DNA of 43,634 bases from Reyranella sp. CPCC 100927 (GCF_007859315.1 NZ_VOHA01000038.1:1-43634); one strand, 5' to 3'. Counted from the first letter of the stretch, positions 31,827-39,535 are shown. Translations and numbers: made by a program. The notes: a model not told the origin generated them from the sequence alone.

Positions 31827-32719
31827 GCGGACCGGAGGCCCGCGCTCCCCGGGCACCGGCGCGCTTCACGGCGCCGCCGGATGGACGGCTCGATGCGTCG
31901 ATGCTGGAGGTCTACGACCGCGACGGCTTCCTGATCCTCGACGGCTGCGTGCCATCCGATGACTGCGATGCCGTGCAGACGCGCATCGCCCAACTGGTCG
32001 ACGCCTTCGACCCGACGACCACGCGCACGGTGTTCTCGACGGCATCACAGGCGCATGCGCGCGATGCCTATTTCCGCGATTCCGGTGGCGCGATCCGCTT
32101 CTTCTACGAAGACGGCGCGCTGGACGCCGACGGCAACCTGGTCGTGCCCAAGGCGCGGGCACTGAACAAGATCGGCCATGCGCTGCATGATCTTGATCCC
32201 GTGTTCGCCAGCATCTCGCGTCATGCCCGCTTCGCCGGCCTCGCCGCGTCGCTGGGCCTGGCGGCGCCACTGCTGCTGCAATCGATGGTGATCTTCAAGC
32301 AGCCGCACATCGGCGGCGCCGTCGACTGGCATCAGGACCTGACGTTCCTGCACACAACACCGCCCAGTGTCGTTGGGTTCTGGCTGGCGCTCGACGATGC
32401 CGATATCGACAACGGCTGCCTGTTGGCCATCCCGGGCGGCCACCGCGGGCCCTTGCGCCAGCGCTTCCGCTACCAGGATGGCGCTCTGATCACGCAGACG
32501 CTCGATGCCACGCCGTGGCCGGCCGGCCCAGCCGTTGCCCTGGAAGCACCGCGCGGCAGTGTCGTGGTGCTGCATGGCCTGCTGCCGCATGCCAGCAGCG
32601 CCAACCGCTCGGCCCGCTCGCGCCATGCCTACAGCCTGCACCTGATCGACGGCACCACGGCCTATGCGGCAGACAACTGGCTGCAGCGTCCCGAGTTACC
32701 CTTGCGGGGTTTCGCATGA
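31823..32719 (+). CDS. PHYHD1-like Fe(II)/2-oxoglutarate dioxygenase (PhyH family)
   Basis: The 298-aa protein shows the PhyH fold: VYDRDGFLILDGCVPSDDCD, IRFFYEDGALDADGNLVVPK, LNKIGHALHDLDPVFASISR, QSMVIFKQPHIGGAVDWHQD. Iron ligands should be His170 and Asp172 (WHQDLTF) and His256 (LLPHASSANRS). Arg267 (SARSRHAYSLH) would hold 2-oxoglutarate. The order and wording of these blocks match human PHYHD1 closely, as recalled from memory, rather than phytanoyl-CoA hydroxylase or PhnY. The first residues MSGPEARAPR are read from half of a family A repeat. The domain proper begins near MLEVYDRDG at 31901, so a later start is possible. It is coupled by ATGA to deoA before and to the adenosine deaminase after. 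The substrate is unknown; context points to a nucleoside or its breakdown product. Confidence 0.88.
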   Translation: MSGPEARAPRAPARFTAPPDGRLDASMLEVYDRDGFLILDGCVPSDDCDAVQTRIAQLVDAFDPTTTRTVFSTASQAHARDAYFRDSGGAIRFFYEDGALDADGNLVVPKARALNKIGHALHDLDPVFASISRHARFAGLAASLGLAAPLLLQSMVIFKQPHIGGAVDWHQDLTFLHTTPPSVVGFWLALDDADIDNGCLLAIPGGHRGPLRQRFRYQDGALITQTLDATPWPAGPAVALEAPRGSVVVLHGLLPHASSANRSARSRHAYSLHLIDGTTAYAADNWLQRPELPLRGFA

Positions 32720-33756
32720 ATCAGACGATCGCCGCCCTGCCCAAGGCCGAGCTGCATTGCCACATCGAAGGGGCGGCATCGCCGGCACTGGTGCGCAAAC
32801 TGGCGCATCGCAACGGGGTCGCGCTGCCCGAGTCGATGTTCGTCGACGAACATCGCTTCGCGTGGACGGACTTCCACAGTTTCCTCGCCGCCTACGATCG
32901 CGCCTGCGATGCCATGCGCCGGGCCGAGGATTACCGCGACCTGATCTACGACTATCTCGGGCGCTGCGCCCGCGAAGGCGCGATCTATGTCGAGCTCTTC
33001 AGCTCGCCCGAGCATGCCGAGGACATCGGCCTGGGCTTTCCGGCGCAGCTCGAAGCCCTGGTGGCCGGCATCGACGCAGCCGAGCGCGACTTCGGCATCA
33101 CCGGCCGCCTGATCGCGATCTGCCTGCGCCATCGCGGGCCCGAGCGCGCGCTGTGGACGGCGCGCACCATGCTGGCCACGCGGCACCCCTATGTCGTGGG
33201 CTTCGGCATGGCCGGCAACGAGTTGCAGCACACGCCGGCCGATTTCGCGCCGGCCTTCCGGCTGGTGGCCGACGCGGGCTATCCCTGCACCGCGCATGCC
33301 GGCGAGGTGGCCGGCGCCGAGAGCGTGCGCGCCGCGATCGATGCGCTGCCGCTCTCACGCATCGGCCACGGCGTGCGCGCCAGCGAAGACCCGCGCCTGC
33401 TCGAGACCATCGCGCGCCGCGGCATCGTGCTGGAGGTCTGCCCCGGCAGCAATATCGCGCTGGGCGTCTATCCCGACCTTGCCCATCATCCGCTGCGCCG
33501 CCTGATCGACGCCGGCTGCAAGGTGACCTTGAACTCGGACGATCCACCCTACTTCGACACCTCGATCGGCCGCGAGTACGCGATGGCGGTCGAGAGCTTT
33601 GGCCTCGGTGAAGATGATTTGCTGCACATTACGCAGACGGCGATCGACGCCGCCTTTGCCGATACCGAAACCCGGCATCGCCTGACCGAACGCGTTGCGC
33701 AATACTCCCGGGAGCGCGAGCGTCCGCCCGCATCGGCGCGGAGCGCCGAGACATGA
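32716..33756 (+). CDS. add: Adenosine deaminase
   Basis: The 346-aa protein carries the metal and catalytic motifs in order: ALPKAELHCHIEGAASPALV (HxH zinc ligands), YVVGFGMAGNELQHTPADF, YPCTAHAGEVAGAESVRAAI (zinc His and catalytic Glu), LSRIGHGVRASEDPRLLETI and KVTLNSDDPPYFDTSIGREY (metal Asp). The 'AGNE' block fits adenosine rather than adenine deaminases. It hydrolyses adenosine to inosine, which the operon's PNP can then split. The start overlaps the dioxygenase stop (ATGA). The last ~16 residues (RERERPPASARSAET) are encoded by a family A repeat, so the natural C-terminus was probably replaced. Confidence 0.92.
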   Translation: MNQTIAALPKAELHCHIEGAASPALVRKLAHRNGVALPESMFVDEHRFAWTDFHSFLAAYDRACDAMRRAEDYRDLIYDYLGRCAREGAIYVELFSSPEHAEDIGLGFPAQLEALVAGIDAAERDFGITGRLIAICLRHRGPERALWTARTMLATRHPYVVGFGMAGNELQHTPADFAPAFRLVADAGYPCTAHAGEVAGAESVRAAIDALPLSRIGHGVRASEDPRLLETIARRGIVLEVCPGSNIALGVYPDLAHHPLRRLIDAGCKVTLNSDDPPYFDTSIGREYAMAVESFGLGEDDLLHITQTAIDAAFADTETRHRLTERVAQYSRERERPPASARSAET

Positions 33757-33783
33757 GCGGGCCAGAGGCCCGCGCTCCCGGGA
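33706..33783. repeat. Inverted repeat, family A, overlapping the add 3' end
   Basis: TCCCGGGAGCGCGAGCGTCC and its complement ending GAGGCCCGCGCTCCCGGGA flank GCATCGGCGCGGAGCGCCGAGACATGAGCGG. The left arm and loop are in the add reading frame, and the stop TGA of add is the TGA of the element's ATGAGCGG. Confidence 0.8.
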
Positions 33784-33800
33784 ACAAGCGGGAGGAGACC

Positions 33801-34655
33801 ATGACCATGCGTTTTGTACGTGCCCTCAGCCTGGGCCTCGCGGTGCTCGCGACGCCGCTCGCCGCCGCTCATGCGCAGGACGGTCCGCCGCCGCATGACG
33901 GCCTGCTCGCCACGCTGTGGATGCAGCGCTCGGTCGAGTACAAGGCGAGCTGCCTGGCAGCGTTCACACTGGCGCGCATCCGGCTCGACCAGGCGCTGGC
34001 GGATGCGAAATGGACCGCGGCGCCGGTGGAGCAGACCGGTGCCTACGAGAGCCTGCCGCCGGCCATCGTCGTCGATGTCGACGAGACGCTGCTCGACAAC
34101 TCCGCCTACCAGGTGTGGATGATCAAGGCTGACCAGACCTTCGACTCCAAGACCTGGACCAAGTTCGTGTCGGCGCAGATCTCGACCGCGATCCCCGGCG
34201 CACTGGAATTCGCCCAGTACGCCGACGCCAAGGGCGTCAAGGTATTCTACGTCACCAACCGCAGCGGCGAAGAGGAAGAGCCGACGCGCCAGAACATGGC
34301 AAAGCTGGGCTTCCCGATGGGCGGCAACGTCGACACCTTCCTGATGGCGCGCGAACGGCCGGAATGGGGCTCGGCCAAGGGCACGCGCCGGGCCCATGTC
34401 GCCAAGGACTACCGCATCCTGCTGAGCATCGGCGACAATTTCGGCGATTTCGACGATGCCTATCGCGGCAGCGAGGCCGAGCGGCTCGCGGCCTACGAGA
34501 AGAACGTCGCGCGCTGGGGCCGCGAGTGGATCATGCTGCCCAATCCCAGCTACGGCTCGTTCGACACCGCGCCCTACATGCACGACTTCAAGCAGTCCCG
34601 CGCGGTGCAGCGCAAGGCCAAGCTCGACGTGCTGCAAGGCTGGCAGGGACCGTAG
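33801..34655 (+). CDS. Exported HAD phosphatase, e(P4)/class B-like 5'-nucleotidase
   Basis: The product is 284 aa from ATG 33801, right after GGAGGAGACC, a strong ribosome-binding site. The frame's earlier ATG at 33753 lies in a repeat and is rejected. The signal peptide MTMRFVRALSLGLAVLATPL ends AHA-QD with no lipobox Cys, so the protein is periplasmic and not a lipoprotein like e(P4). HAD motifs: AIVVDVDETLLDNSAYQVWM (nucleophile Asp, DxD), KVFYVTNRSGEEEEPTRQNM and LSIGDNFGDFDDAYRGSEAE. Family members dephosphorylate nucleoside 5'-monophosphates. As last gene of the nucleoside operon it would release nucleosides outside for uptake and breakdown. Confidence 0.88.
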   Translation: MTMRFVRALSLGLAVLATPLAAAHAQDGPPPHDGLLATLWMQRSVEYKASCLAAFTLARIRLDQALADAKWTAAPVEQTGAYESLPPAIVVDVDETLLDNSAYQVWMIKADQTFDSKTWTKFVSAQISTAIPGALEFAQYADAKGVKVFYVTNRSGEEEEPTRQNMAKLGFPMGGNVDTFLMARERPEWGSAKGTRRAHVAKDYRILLSIGDNFGDFDDAYRGSEAERLAAYEKNVARWGREWIMLPNPSYGSFDTAPYMHDFKQSRAVQRKAKLDVLQGWQGP

Positions 34656-34743
34656 TTCCTGGGAGCGCGGGCCTCCGCCCCGCCCATACCAAGGTGCACG
34701 CGAGGCTTTCGCCTTGATGCGGGCCGGACGCCAGCACTCCCCG
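34656..34743. repeat. Inverted repeat, family A (diverged copy)
   Basis: TTCCTGGGAGCGCGGGCCTC at the left pairs imperfectly with GCGGGCCGGACGCCAGCACT to the right. The spacer GCGAGGCTTTCGCCTTGATG recalls the first copy at 74. It separates the convergent nucleoside and phosphonate operons. Confidence 0.7.
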
Positions 34744-34744
34744 G

Positions 34745-35449
34745 TCAGGCCGCGACGCTCGTTGCCGACAACGGGTAGCGCGAGACCTGACGGAACGGTG
34801 CACCGGGCGAGGGTTCGACGAACAGCCACAGCGCCTCGATCGTGACGGGGGCGGCAATGGCCGGTGCCAGATAGGTCGCCAGCGCCGGCACGGCCTGCGC
34901 GCGCGCCGCGTCGTCGAGCCGGCCGGTCAAAGTGAAGTGCAGGCGAAAATCATCCAGCACGAAGGGATAACCCCAGCGGATCAGGTTGGCCTCTTGTCGC
35001 GGCGTCAGGCCGGCGGCGCGCCGCCGTTTCAGTTCCGCATCATCCGGCGGCCGGCGGAAGACATCGAAGGTACGCACGATATCGTCGGCCAGGGCCTGCA
35101 GCGCGGCGATCGGCTCGACCGGCCGCAGCGCCACGAAGCCCGACAACGCGGTGACCTCGAGCTGGCCCAGGTCGACCGGATCGCGCACCGCGGCGAAGCG
35201 GCGCAGCGTATCGTCGAGCGCGTGACTGGAGCGGTCCTCGGCAAGCTGGAAGGGCGGTTTCAGCGTCGCATGGAAGCCATAGCGCGCCGGATCTGCCGTC
35301 CACGCCGCCGCTTCCGACTCGTCGATGCCGTCCAGCATCGGGCGCGTGATGCCGATGCCGCGCGCTGCGTCGCGGCCAAGCCAGGCGCTGGCCAAGTTAT
35401 GCAGCATGCTGTCGGGGTCAATGGCGGCGTAGATGGCGTAACGATACAC
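34745..35449 (-). CDS. DUF1045 protein, phosphonate-operon 2H phosphoesterase-like
   Basis: The 234-aa protein starts at GTG 35449 (MYRYAIYAAIDPDSMLHNLA). It has the two His-x-Thr motifs of 2H phosphoesterases: ARYGFHATLKPPFQLAEDRS and DDFRLHFTLTGRLDDAARA. This DUF1045 family is almost always encoded in phn operons next to phnN or phnM, which is the case here. By analogy it should act on a cyclic phosphate such as the 1,2-cyclic phosphoribose made by C-P lyase, but that role is inferred. It is the last gene of the phn series, 152 bp after phnN, with half a family A repeat in the gap. Confidence 0.88.
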   Translation of the reverse strand: MYRYAIYAAIDPDSMLHNLASAWLGRDAARGIGITRPMLDGIDESEAAAWTADPARYGFHATLKPPFQLAEDRSSHALDDTLRRFAAVRDPVDLGQLEVTALSGFVALRPVEPIAALQALADDIVRTFDVFRRPPDDAELKRRRAAGLTPRQEANLIRWGYPFVLDDFRLHFTLTGRLDDAARAQAVPALATYLAPAIAAPVTIEALWLFVEPSPGAPFRQVSRYPLSATSVAA

Positions 35450-35567
35450 GGCAATGGACTCAGGATGCGACGACGTCAGAATACTGCAATGCCATCATGA
35501 CTCTCCGATGTCACCTCTTCGTCCCGCGAAGCGCAGGCCGCACCCAGGCCAAAGCGTGCTGTCGCCT

Positions 35568-35600
35568 GACATGAGCGGGCCAGAGGCCCGCGCTCCCAGG
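35568..35600. repeat. Half of a family A repeat
   Basis: GACATGAGCGGGCCAGAGGC through CGCGCTCCCAGG is the right arm of family A without its left partner. It lies just beyond the phnN stop codon. Confidence 0.7.
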
Positions 35601-35601
35601 T

Positions 35602-36186
35602 CTAACGCGCCGATGCGCGCGTGGACGCGCGCGGTCCAAAGTCGATCGCTTCCAGCAGCGCATCGACGCTGGCGGCCAATGGGCCGTCGTTGTTGATCGT
35701 GCGAACGCGGCGGGCCGATACTGTGAAGGCGTCGGCGCGGCCCAGGCGCGCCACGATATCATCGGCCGATTCGCGGCCGCGCTGGCGCAGGCGCGCCGCC
35801 AGCACCGCTGGCGACGCAGTGATCACGCAGACACTGAGATCGGGATAGCGCATCTCGGCGGCCGGAATGATGGCGCGCGACACGTTGACCACCACGGCAC
35901 GGCCTGCCGTGAGATCAGCCTCGATTGTCGCCGGCACGCCATAGCGCAGACCGTTGGCGTGCCAATGAAGTGTGAAGTCACCAGCCGCGGCGCGGCGCTC
36001 GAACGCCGCCGGCTCGCACGGCTCATGGTCTTCGCCGCCGGTGGTGTCAGCCGGACGGGTGATGACGCGACGCGGAAAGACAATGTCGGTTCGTCCCGCC
36101 AATGCCTGCTGTGCGCCGCGGATCACGCTGTCCTTGCCGGCACCGCTGGGGCCGACGACCAGGACCAGTCGCTGGCCGTCAGGCAT
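35602..36186 (-). CDS. phnN: Ribose 1,5-bisphosphate phosphokinase
   Basis: The product is 194 aa from ATG 36186 (MPDGQRLVLVVGPSGAGKDS); the frame is open far upstream through the HD gene but without relatedness. The Walker A is GPSGAGKDS. PRRVITRPADTTGGEDHEPC is the guanylate-kinase-like substrate region shared by PhnN. It phosphorylates ribose 1,5-bisphosphate to PRPP, the last step of the C-P lyase route. Its start overlaps the HD gene stop by eight bases. The C-terminus (FGPRASTRASAR) is low complexity and ends next to a half repeat. Confidence 0.9.
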   Translation of the reverse strand: MPDGQRLVLVVGPSGAGKDSVIRGAQQALAGRTDIVFPRRVITRPADTTGGEDHEPCEPAAFERRAAAGDFTLHWHANGLRYGVPATIEADLTAGRAVVVNVSRAIIPAAEMRYPDLSVCVITASPAVLAARLRQRGRESADDIVARLGRADAFTVSARRVRTINNDGPLAASVDALLEAIDFGPRASTRASAR

Positions 36187-36727
36187 GCGGACGCAGCGCC
36201 GCCGCCCAGTTGCGGAACTCGTCGAGCCCCGGCGTGCCGCGCCCGCGCACCTTGGCGAAATCGTCGTAACGGCGCACGCGCACGGCCGCTTCGGCATGCG
36301 GTTGGGCGATGAAATCGGCGGCCTGGTCGGCATCGAACGGACCACCCTGCACCGCAAGGCTCGCCTGCGAGCCGCGCGAGAGCGAATCCCAGTAACCACC
36401 TTCGGCGTAGCACAGCCAGCGCTTGGCCGGCACGTGCAGGCGCACCGCTTCGGCCACGGCATCGCCGAACAGCGGCCGCAGCGCCTCGGCCCCCTGGTCT
36501 TCATGGCGGGCATCGACACCCTGGGCCACCAGGCCCTCGTCGCCCTCGCCCACGAGATGGCCGATATCGTGGAACAGCGCTGCGACCACCACGGAGGCCG
36601 GCTCGCCGGCCTCGACCGCCAGCGTCGCCGTCTGCAGCGCATGTGCCAGCTGCGACACGGCTTCGCCGCCATAGCGACGCGCGCCCGCCTTGGCGAGCAG
36701 ATCGAACAGATCATCGACTGTTGTCAT
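36179..36727 (-). CDS. phnZ: PhnZ-like HD-domain oxygenase of the phosphonate operon
   Basis: The 182-aa protein has all likely diiron ligands of the PhnZ type: His29 (QLAHALQ), His53-Asp54 (ALFHDIGH), His75 (DARHEDQ), His98 (RLHVPAK) and Asp155 (RRYDD), plus Tyr19 and Glu22 in RRYGGEAVSQ, which in PhnZ gate substrate. Known PhnZ oxidises a 1-hydroxy-2-aminoethylphosphonate formed by the dioxygenase PhnY to glycine and phosphate. No clear PhnY is in the window (the PHYHD1-like protein is a different branch). HD proteins of this class are common in C-P lyase operons, so the substrate here may differ. It overlaps phnN by eight bases. A family C repeat separates it from phnM. Confidence 0.82.
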   Translation of the reverse strand: MTTVDDLFDLLAKAGARRYGGEAVSQLAHALQTATLAVEAGEPASVVVAALFHDIGHLVGEGDEGLVAQGVDARHEDQGAEALRPLFGDAVAEAVRLHVPAKRWLCYAEGGYWDSLSRGSQASLAVQGGPFDADQAADFIAQPHAEAAVRVRRYDDFAKVRGRGTPGLDEFRNWAAALRPHA

Positions 36728-36747
36728 GGATATGATCCCCTTCAAGA

Positions 36748-36824
36748 TCTTCCTCCTCCCCACGCAGTGGGGAGGTGCCCCGATACGGCCACCTCCCCCA
36801 GCGAAGCTGGGGGAGAGGAGAATT
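36748..36824. repeat. Inverted repeat, family C, between phnM and the phnZ-like gene
   Basis: TCTTCCTCCTCCCCACGCAG with TGGGGAGGTGCCCC and ACCTCCCCCAGCGAAGCTGG with GGGAGAGGAGAA form two small hairpins that also pair with each other. The right edge touches the phnM stop codon. It interrupts an otherwise tightly coupled operon. Confidence 0.8.
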
Positions 36825-37960
36825 CACGCGACCCGCTTGCCGTCGCGCCAGACCGTGCGGACCACGGGCTGGCCGTCGATCAGGCGCACGCGCACGAGAT
36901 CGGCGCGGCGGCCGACCTCGATGGCGCCGCGGTCTTTCAGGCCGACCGCCTCGGCCGGCGTCTGGGACACCGCGGCCATCGCCTTGGGCAGGTCGATGCC
37001 AGGGATCTCGCACGCCAGCTTGAAGGCCGACTCCACGAGGCTGGTCGGCACATAGTCGGACGACACGATGTCGAGCAGGCCCTGCTGCGCCAACGCATTG
37101 GCCGAGACATTGCCGGAGTGCGAGGCACCGCGGATCACATTGGGCCCGCCCATCACGACCTTCATGCCGCCGTCGCGCGACAGCCGCGCGGCCTCGACGG
37201 TCGTCGGGAACTCGGCCACCACCATGCCGTCGGCGAGCGCCTCGGCAACGTGCTCGGGCGTGCCGTCGTCGTGGCTGGCCATCGGCATGCGGCGCGCCTG
37301 ACAGATCGCCACGACAGCGCGCCGGTTCTCGATGCTGTGCTGGGCGCCGCGCGCCCGCGCGAGGTCGAGATAGGCATCGAGTTCGTCGTCGTTGAAGCCG
37401 TTCTTGCCCTTGTAGTACTCGCGGTACTTCTCCGGATTGACGAACTGCCGCTGACCCGGCGTGTGATCCATGATCGATACCAGCTGCACGCGCGGATCGT
37501 CGATCAGGCTTTCCAGCATCTGCGGCATCTGGGGGTAGCTGACCTCGCAGCGCAGATGCAGCAGGTGTTCGCTGCGGAACAGGCCGTTGTCGCGCGCCGT
37601 GCGCGAGCCGCTCAGCATCTCGTCGAGTGCGTCGAGCCTGATGTCATGGTCCTGCATCGAGCCCAGCGATACGGCATCGAACACGGTCGTGATGCCGGCG
37701 GCGGCGATCTGCGCATCATGCGCCAGCGCCGCCGACACCGCCGGCCAGCGCACGCCTGGCCGTGGCGCGAAATGGCGCTCCATGTTGTCGGTATGCAGTT
37801 CGACCAGGCCCGGGATCAGGTAGTCGCCGTCGAACGCCTCACCGGCTGTCGAGCGCCTGTCCTCGATCGTCGCGATGATGCCGCCGCGCACCACGACCGT
37901 GCCGCGGACGACAGCCTGCGGCGTCACGATCTGCGCGTCGGTCAGTATCAATTCATCCAT
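36824..37960 (-). CDS. phnM: Alpha-D-ribose 1-methylphosphonate 5-triphosphate diphosphatase
   Basis: The protein is 378 aa from ATG 37960. Amidohydrolase metal sites characteristic of PhnM: IPGLVELHTDNMERHFAPRP (HxDN), MDHTPGQRQFVNPEKYREYY, RRMPMASHDDGTPEHVAEAL and GASHSGNVSANALAQQGLLD, with DIVSSDYVPTS carrying the final Asp. It removes pyrophosphate from ribose 1-phosphonate 5-triphosphate, giving the substrate of PhnJ. Its start overlaps the phnL stop by one base (TGATG). Confidence 0.94.
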   Translation of the reverse strand: MDELILTDAQIVTPQAVVRGTVVVRGGIIATIEDRRSTAGEAFDGDYLIPGLVELHTDNMERHFAPRPGVRWPAVSAALAHDAQIAAAGITTVFDAVSLGSMQDHDIRLDALDEMLSGSRTARDNGLFRSEHLLHLRCEVSYPQMPQMLESLIDDPRVQLVSIMDHTPGQRQFVNPEKYREYYKGKNGFNDDELDAYLDLARARGAQHSIENRRAVVAICQARRMPMASHDDGTPEHVAEALADGMVVAEFPTTVEAARLSRDGGMKVVMGGPNVIRGASHSGNVSANALAQQGLLDIVSSDYVPTSLVESAFKLACEIPGIDLPKAMAAVSQTPAEAVGLKDRGAIEVGRRADLVRVRLIDGQPVVRTVWRDGKRVA

Positions 37961-38670
37961 CAAGCCACCTCCGCCAACCGTGGCGTCAACTCGAAGATGC
38001 GGGTCGCCAGCGCCTCGCGCGCCGTCGCGTCATGCAGGATCGCGAGAATCGCCGCACCGTCGCGGCGCGCCTCCTGGATCAGGTCGATCACGACGGCGCG
38101 GTTCGCGTCGTCCAGCGACGCCGTCGGTTCGTCAAGCAACAGGATCGGATAGCGCGCGATGAAGACATGCGCGATATTGACGCGCTGCTGCTCGCCGCCC
38201 GAGAACGTCGCCGGCGGCAGATCGAACAGTCGCGACGGGATGTTGAGGCGCTCCAGCAGTGCCGCGGCGCGTTTGCGCGCGTCGGCTTCCGTCACGCCGC
38301 GGGACAGCAGCGGTTCGGCCACGATGTCGATGGCCGACACGCGCGGGATCACGCGCAGGAACTGGCTGACATAGCCCAGGGTGCCACGGCGCAGTTCATG
38401 CACCTGTCGCGGTGCGGCGCCGACCAGTTCTACCGTTGCGTCATTGTGCGCCACGCGGATGCTGCCGCTGTCGGCAGCATAGTTGCCGTAGACGCAGCGC
38501 ATCAGCGTGCTCTTGCCGGCGCCGGACGGGCCGCGCAGCACCACGCACTCGGCCGGGAACAGGTCGAGGTCGACACCGCGCAGGGCATCCAGCCGCACGC
38601 CGCCGCGCAGATGCAGGGTGAAGGTCTTGCGCAGGGAGCGGATGCGCAGCGCAGGTTCGTCGGCACGCAT
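37960..38670 (-). CDS. phnL: Phosphonate C-P lyase ABC-type protein PhnL
   Basis: This 236-aa ABC ATPase starts at ATG 38670 (MRADEPALRIRSLRKTFTLH). A GTG at 38676 that overlaps the phnK stop is an equally good start. Walker A is LRGPSGAGKSTLMRCVYGNY, the signature FSGGEQQRVNIAHVFIARYP and Walker B ILLLDEPTASLDDANRAVVI. The family-specific 'RCVYGNYAADSG' and 'LGYVSQFLRVIPRVSAIDIV' match PhnL. It has no membrane partner: PhnL and PhnK associate with the C-P lyase core and use ATP in the reaction cycle rather than for transport. Confidence 0.93.
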   Translation of the reverse strand: MRADEPALRIRSLRKTFTLHLRGGVRLDALRGVDLDLFPAECVVLRGPSGAGKSTLMRCVYGNYAADSGSIRVAHNDATVELVGAAPRQVHELRRGTLGYVSQFLRVIPRVSAIDIVAEPLLSRGVTEADARKRAAALLERLNIPSRLFDLPPATFSGGEQQRVNIAHVFIARYPILLLDEPTASLDDANRAVVIDLIQEARRDGAAILAILHDATAREALATRIFELTPRLAEVA

Positions 38671-38672
38671 GG

Positions 38673-39449
38673 TCACACCGAAAGGGCGGAGGAGACGAGG
38701 AGCTGGGTGTAGGGATGATGCGGATCGTCGAGCAGCCGGTCGGTCAGGCCGCCCTCGACCACCTCACCGCCCTTCATCACCAGCAGCCGATCGGCCAGCA
38801 GGCGCGCGACACCGAGATCGTGGGTCACGATCACGGCCGACACGCCGATCTCGCGCACCAGGCGGCGCAACAGGTCGAGCAGGCGCGCCTGCACGGAGAC
38901 GTCGAGGCCGCCGGTGGGCTCGTCCATCAGCACCACGCGCGGGTGCGTCACCAGGTTGCGCGCGATCTGCAGGCGCTGCTGCATGCCGCCGGAGAAAGCG
39001 CGCGGCGGATCATCGACCCGCGTCGTGTCGATCTCGACATGGGCCAGCCAGTCGACCGCCGCCTGGCGCAAATTGCCGTAGTGGCGATGGCCCAGCGCCA
39101 TCAGGCGCTCGCCGACATTGCCGCCGGCGCTGACATCCAGCCGCAACCCGTCGCGCGGATTCTGGTGCACGAAGCCCCATTCGGTGCGCAGCAGGCGCCG
39201 GCGCTCGGCCTCGGCCAGCATCAGCATGTCGACGGCCGGGCCCGCCGCCGTGCGGTACAGCACCTCGCCGCTGTCGGCCGGCAGGCGACCGCCGACGCAG
39301 TTCAGCAGGGTGGTCTTGCCCGATCCCGACTCGCCCACGATGCCCAGCACCTCGCCGGGCCACAACTCGAAGGCGACATCGCGCACCGCCGTGCGGACGC
39401 CGAAGCGCTTGGTGAGGCCGCTCACCTCGAGGATGGGTTGCTCTTTCAT
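38673..39449 (-). CDS. phnK: Phosphonate C-P lyase ABC-type protein PhnK
   Basis: The 258-aa protein has Walker A GIVGESGSGKTTLLNCVGGR, signature FSGGMQQRLQIARNLVTHPR and Walker B VVLMDEPTGGLDVSVQARLL, with the oligopeptide-transporter-like 'HPYTQLLVSSAL' end seen in PhnK. The conserved GFVHQNPRDGLRLDVSAGGN is a PhnK block. PhnK docks on the PhnGHIJ core. ATG 39449 has a strong AGGAGGTGACCC ribosome-binding site whose 5' edge is the end of a family A repeat. Confidence 0.93.
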   Translation of the reverse strand: MKEQPILEVSGLTKRFGVRTAVRDVAFELWPGEVLGIVGESGSGKTTLLNCVGGRLPADSGEVLYRTAAGPAVDMLMLAEAERRRLLRTEWGFVHQNPRDGLRLDVSAGGNVGERLMALGHRHYGNLRQAAVDWLAHVEIDTTRVDDPPRAFSGGMQQRLQIARNLVTHPRVVLMDEPTGGLDVSVQARLLDLLRRLVREIGVSAVIVTHDLGVARLLADRLLVMKGGEVVEGGLTDRLLDDPHHPYTQLLVSSALSV

Positions 39450-39458
39450 GGGTCACCT

Positions 39459-39535
39459 CCTGGGAGCGCGGGCGTCCCGCCCGCATCGGCGCGGAACGCC
39501 GAGACATGAGCGGGCCAGAGGCCCGCGCTCCCAGG
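39459..39535. repeat. Inverted repeat, family A, between phnJ and phnK
   Basis: CCTGGGAGCGCGGGCGTCCC and GGGCCAGAGGCCCGCGCTCC with CAGG are the arms; the spacer is CGCATCGGCGCGGAACGCCGAGACATGAG, nearly identical to that of the copy at 33706. It fills most of the 125-bp gap between phnJ and phnK, where the operon would otherwise be compact. Confidence 0.85.

Noticed and set aside
31823-32719. The dioxygenase as PhnY of a PhnY/PhnZ pathway
   Set aside because: Its blocks resemble PHYHD1 more than PhnY, and it is coupled to nucleoside genes, not to the phn operon, which runs the other way. Not fully excluded.
33753-33800. Upstream ATG for the HAD phosphatase (MSGPEARAPG...)
   Set aside because: The codons are repeat sequence and would bury the signal peptide. 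ATG 33801 has a strong ribosome-binding site.
36187-36714. Long upstream extension of phnN across the HD gene
   Set aside because: PhnN similarity starts at MPDGQRLVLVV; the upstream frame overlaps the well-supported PhnZ-like gene.
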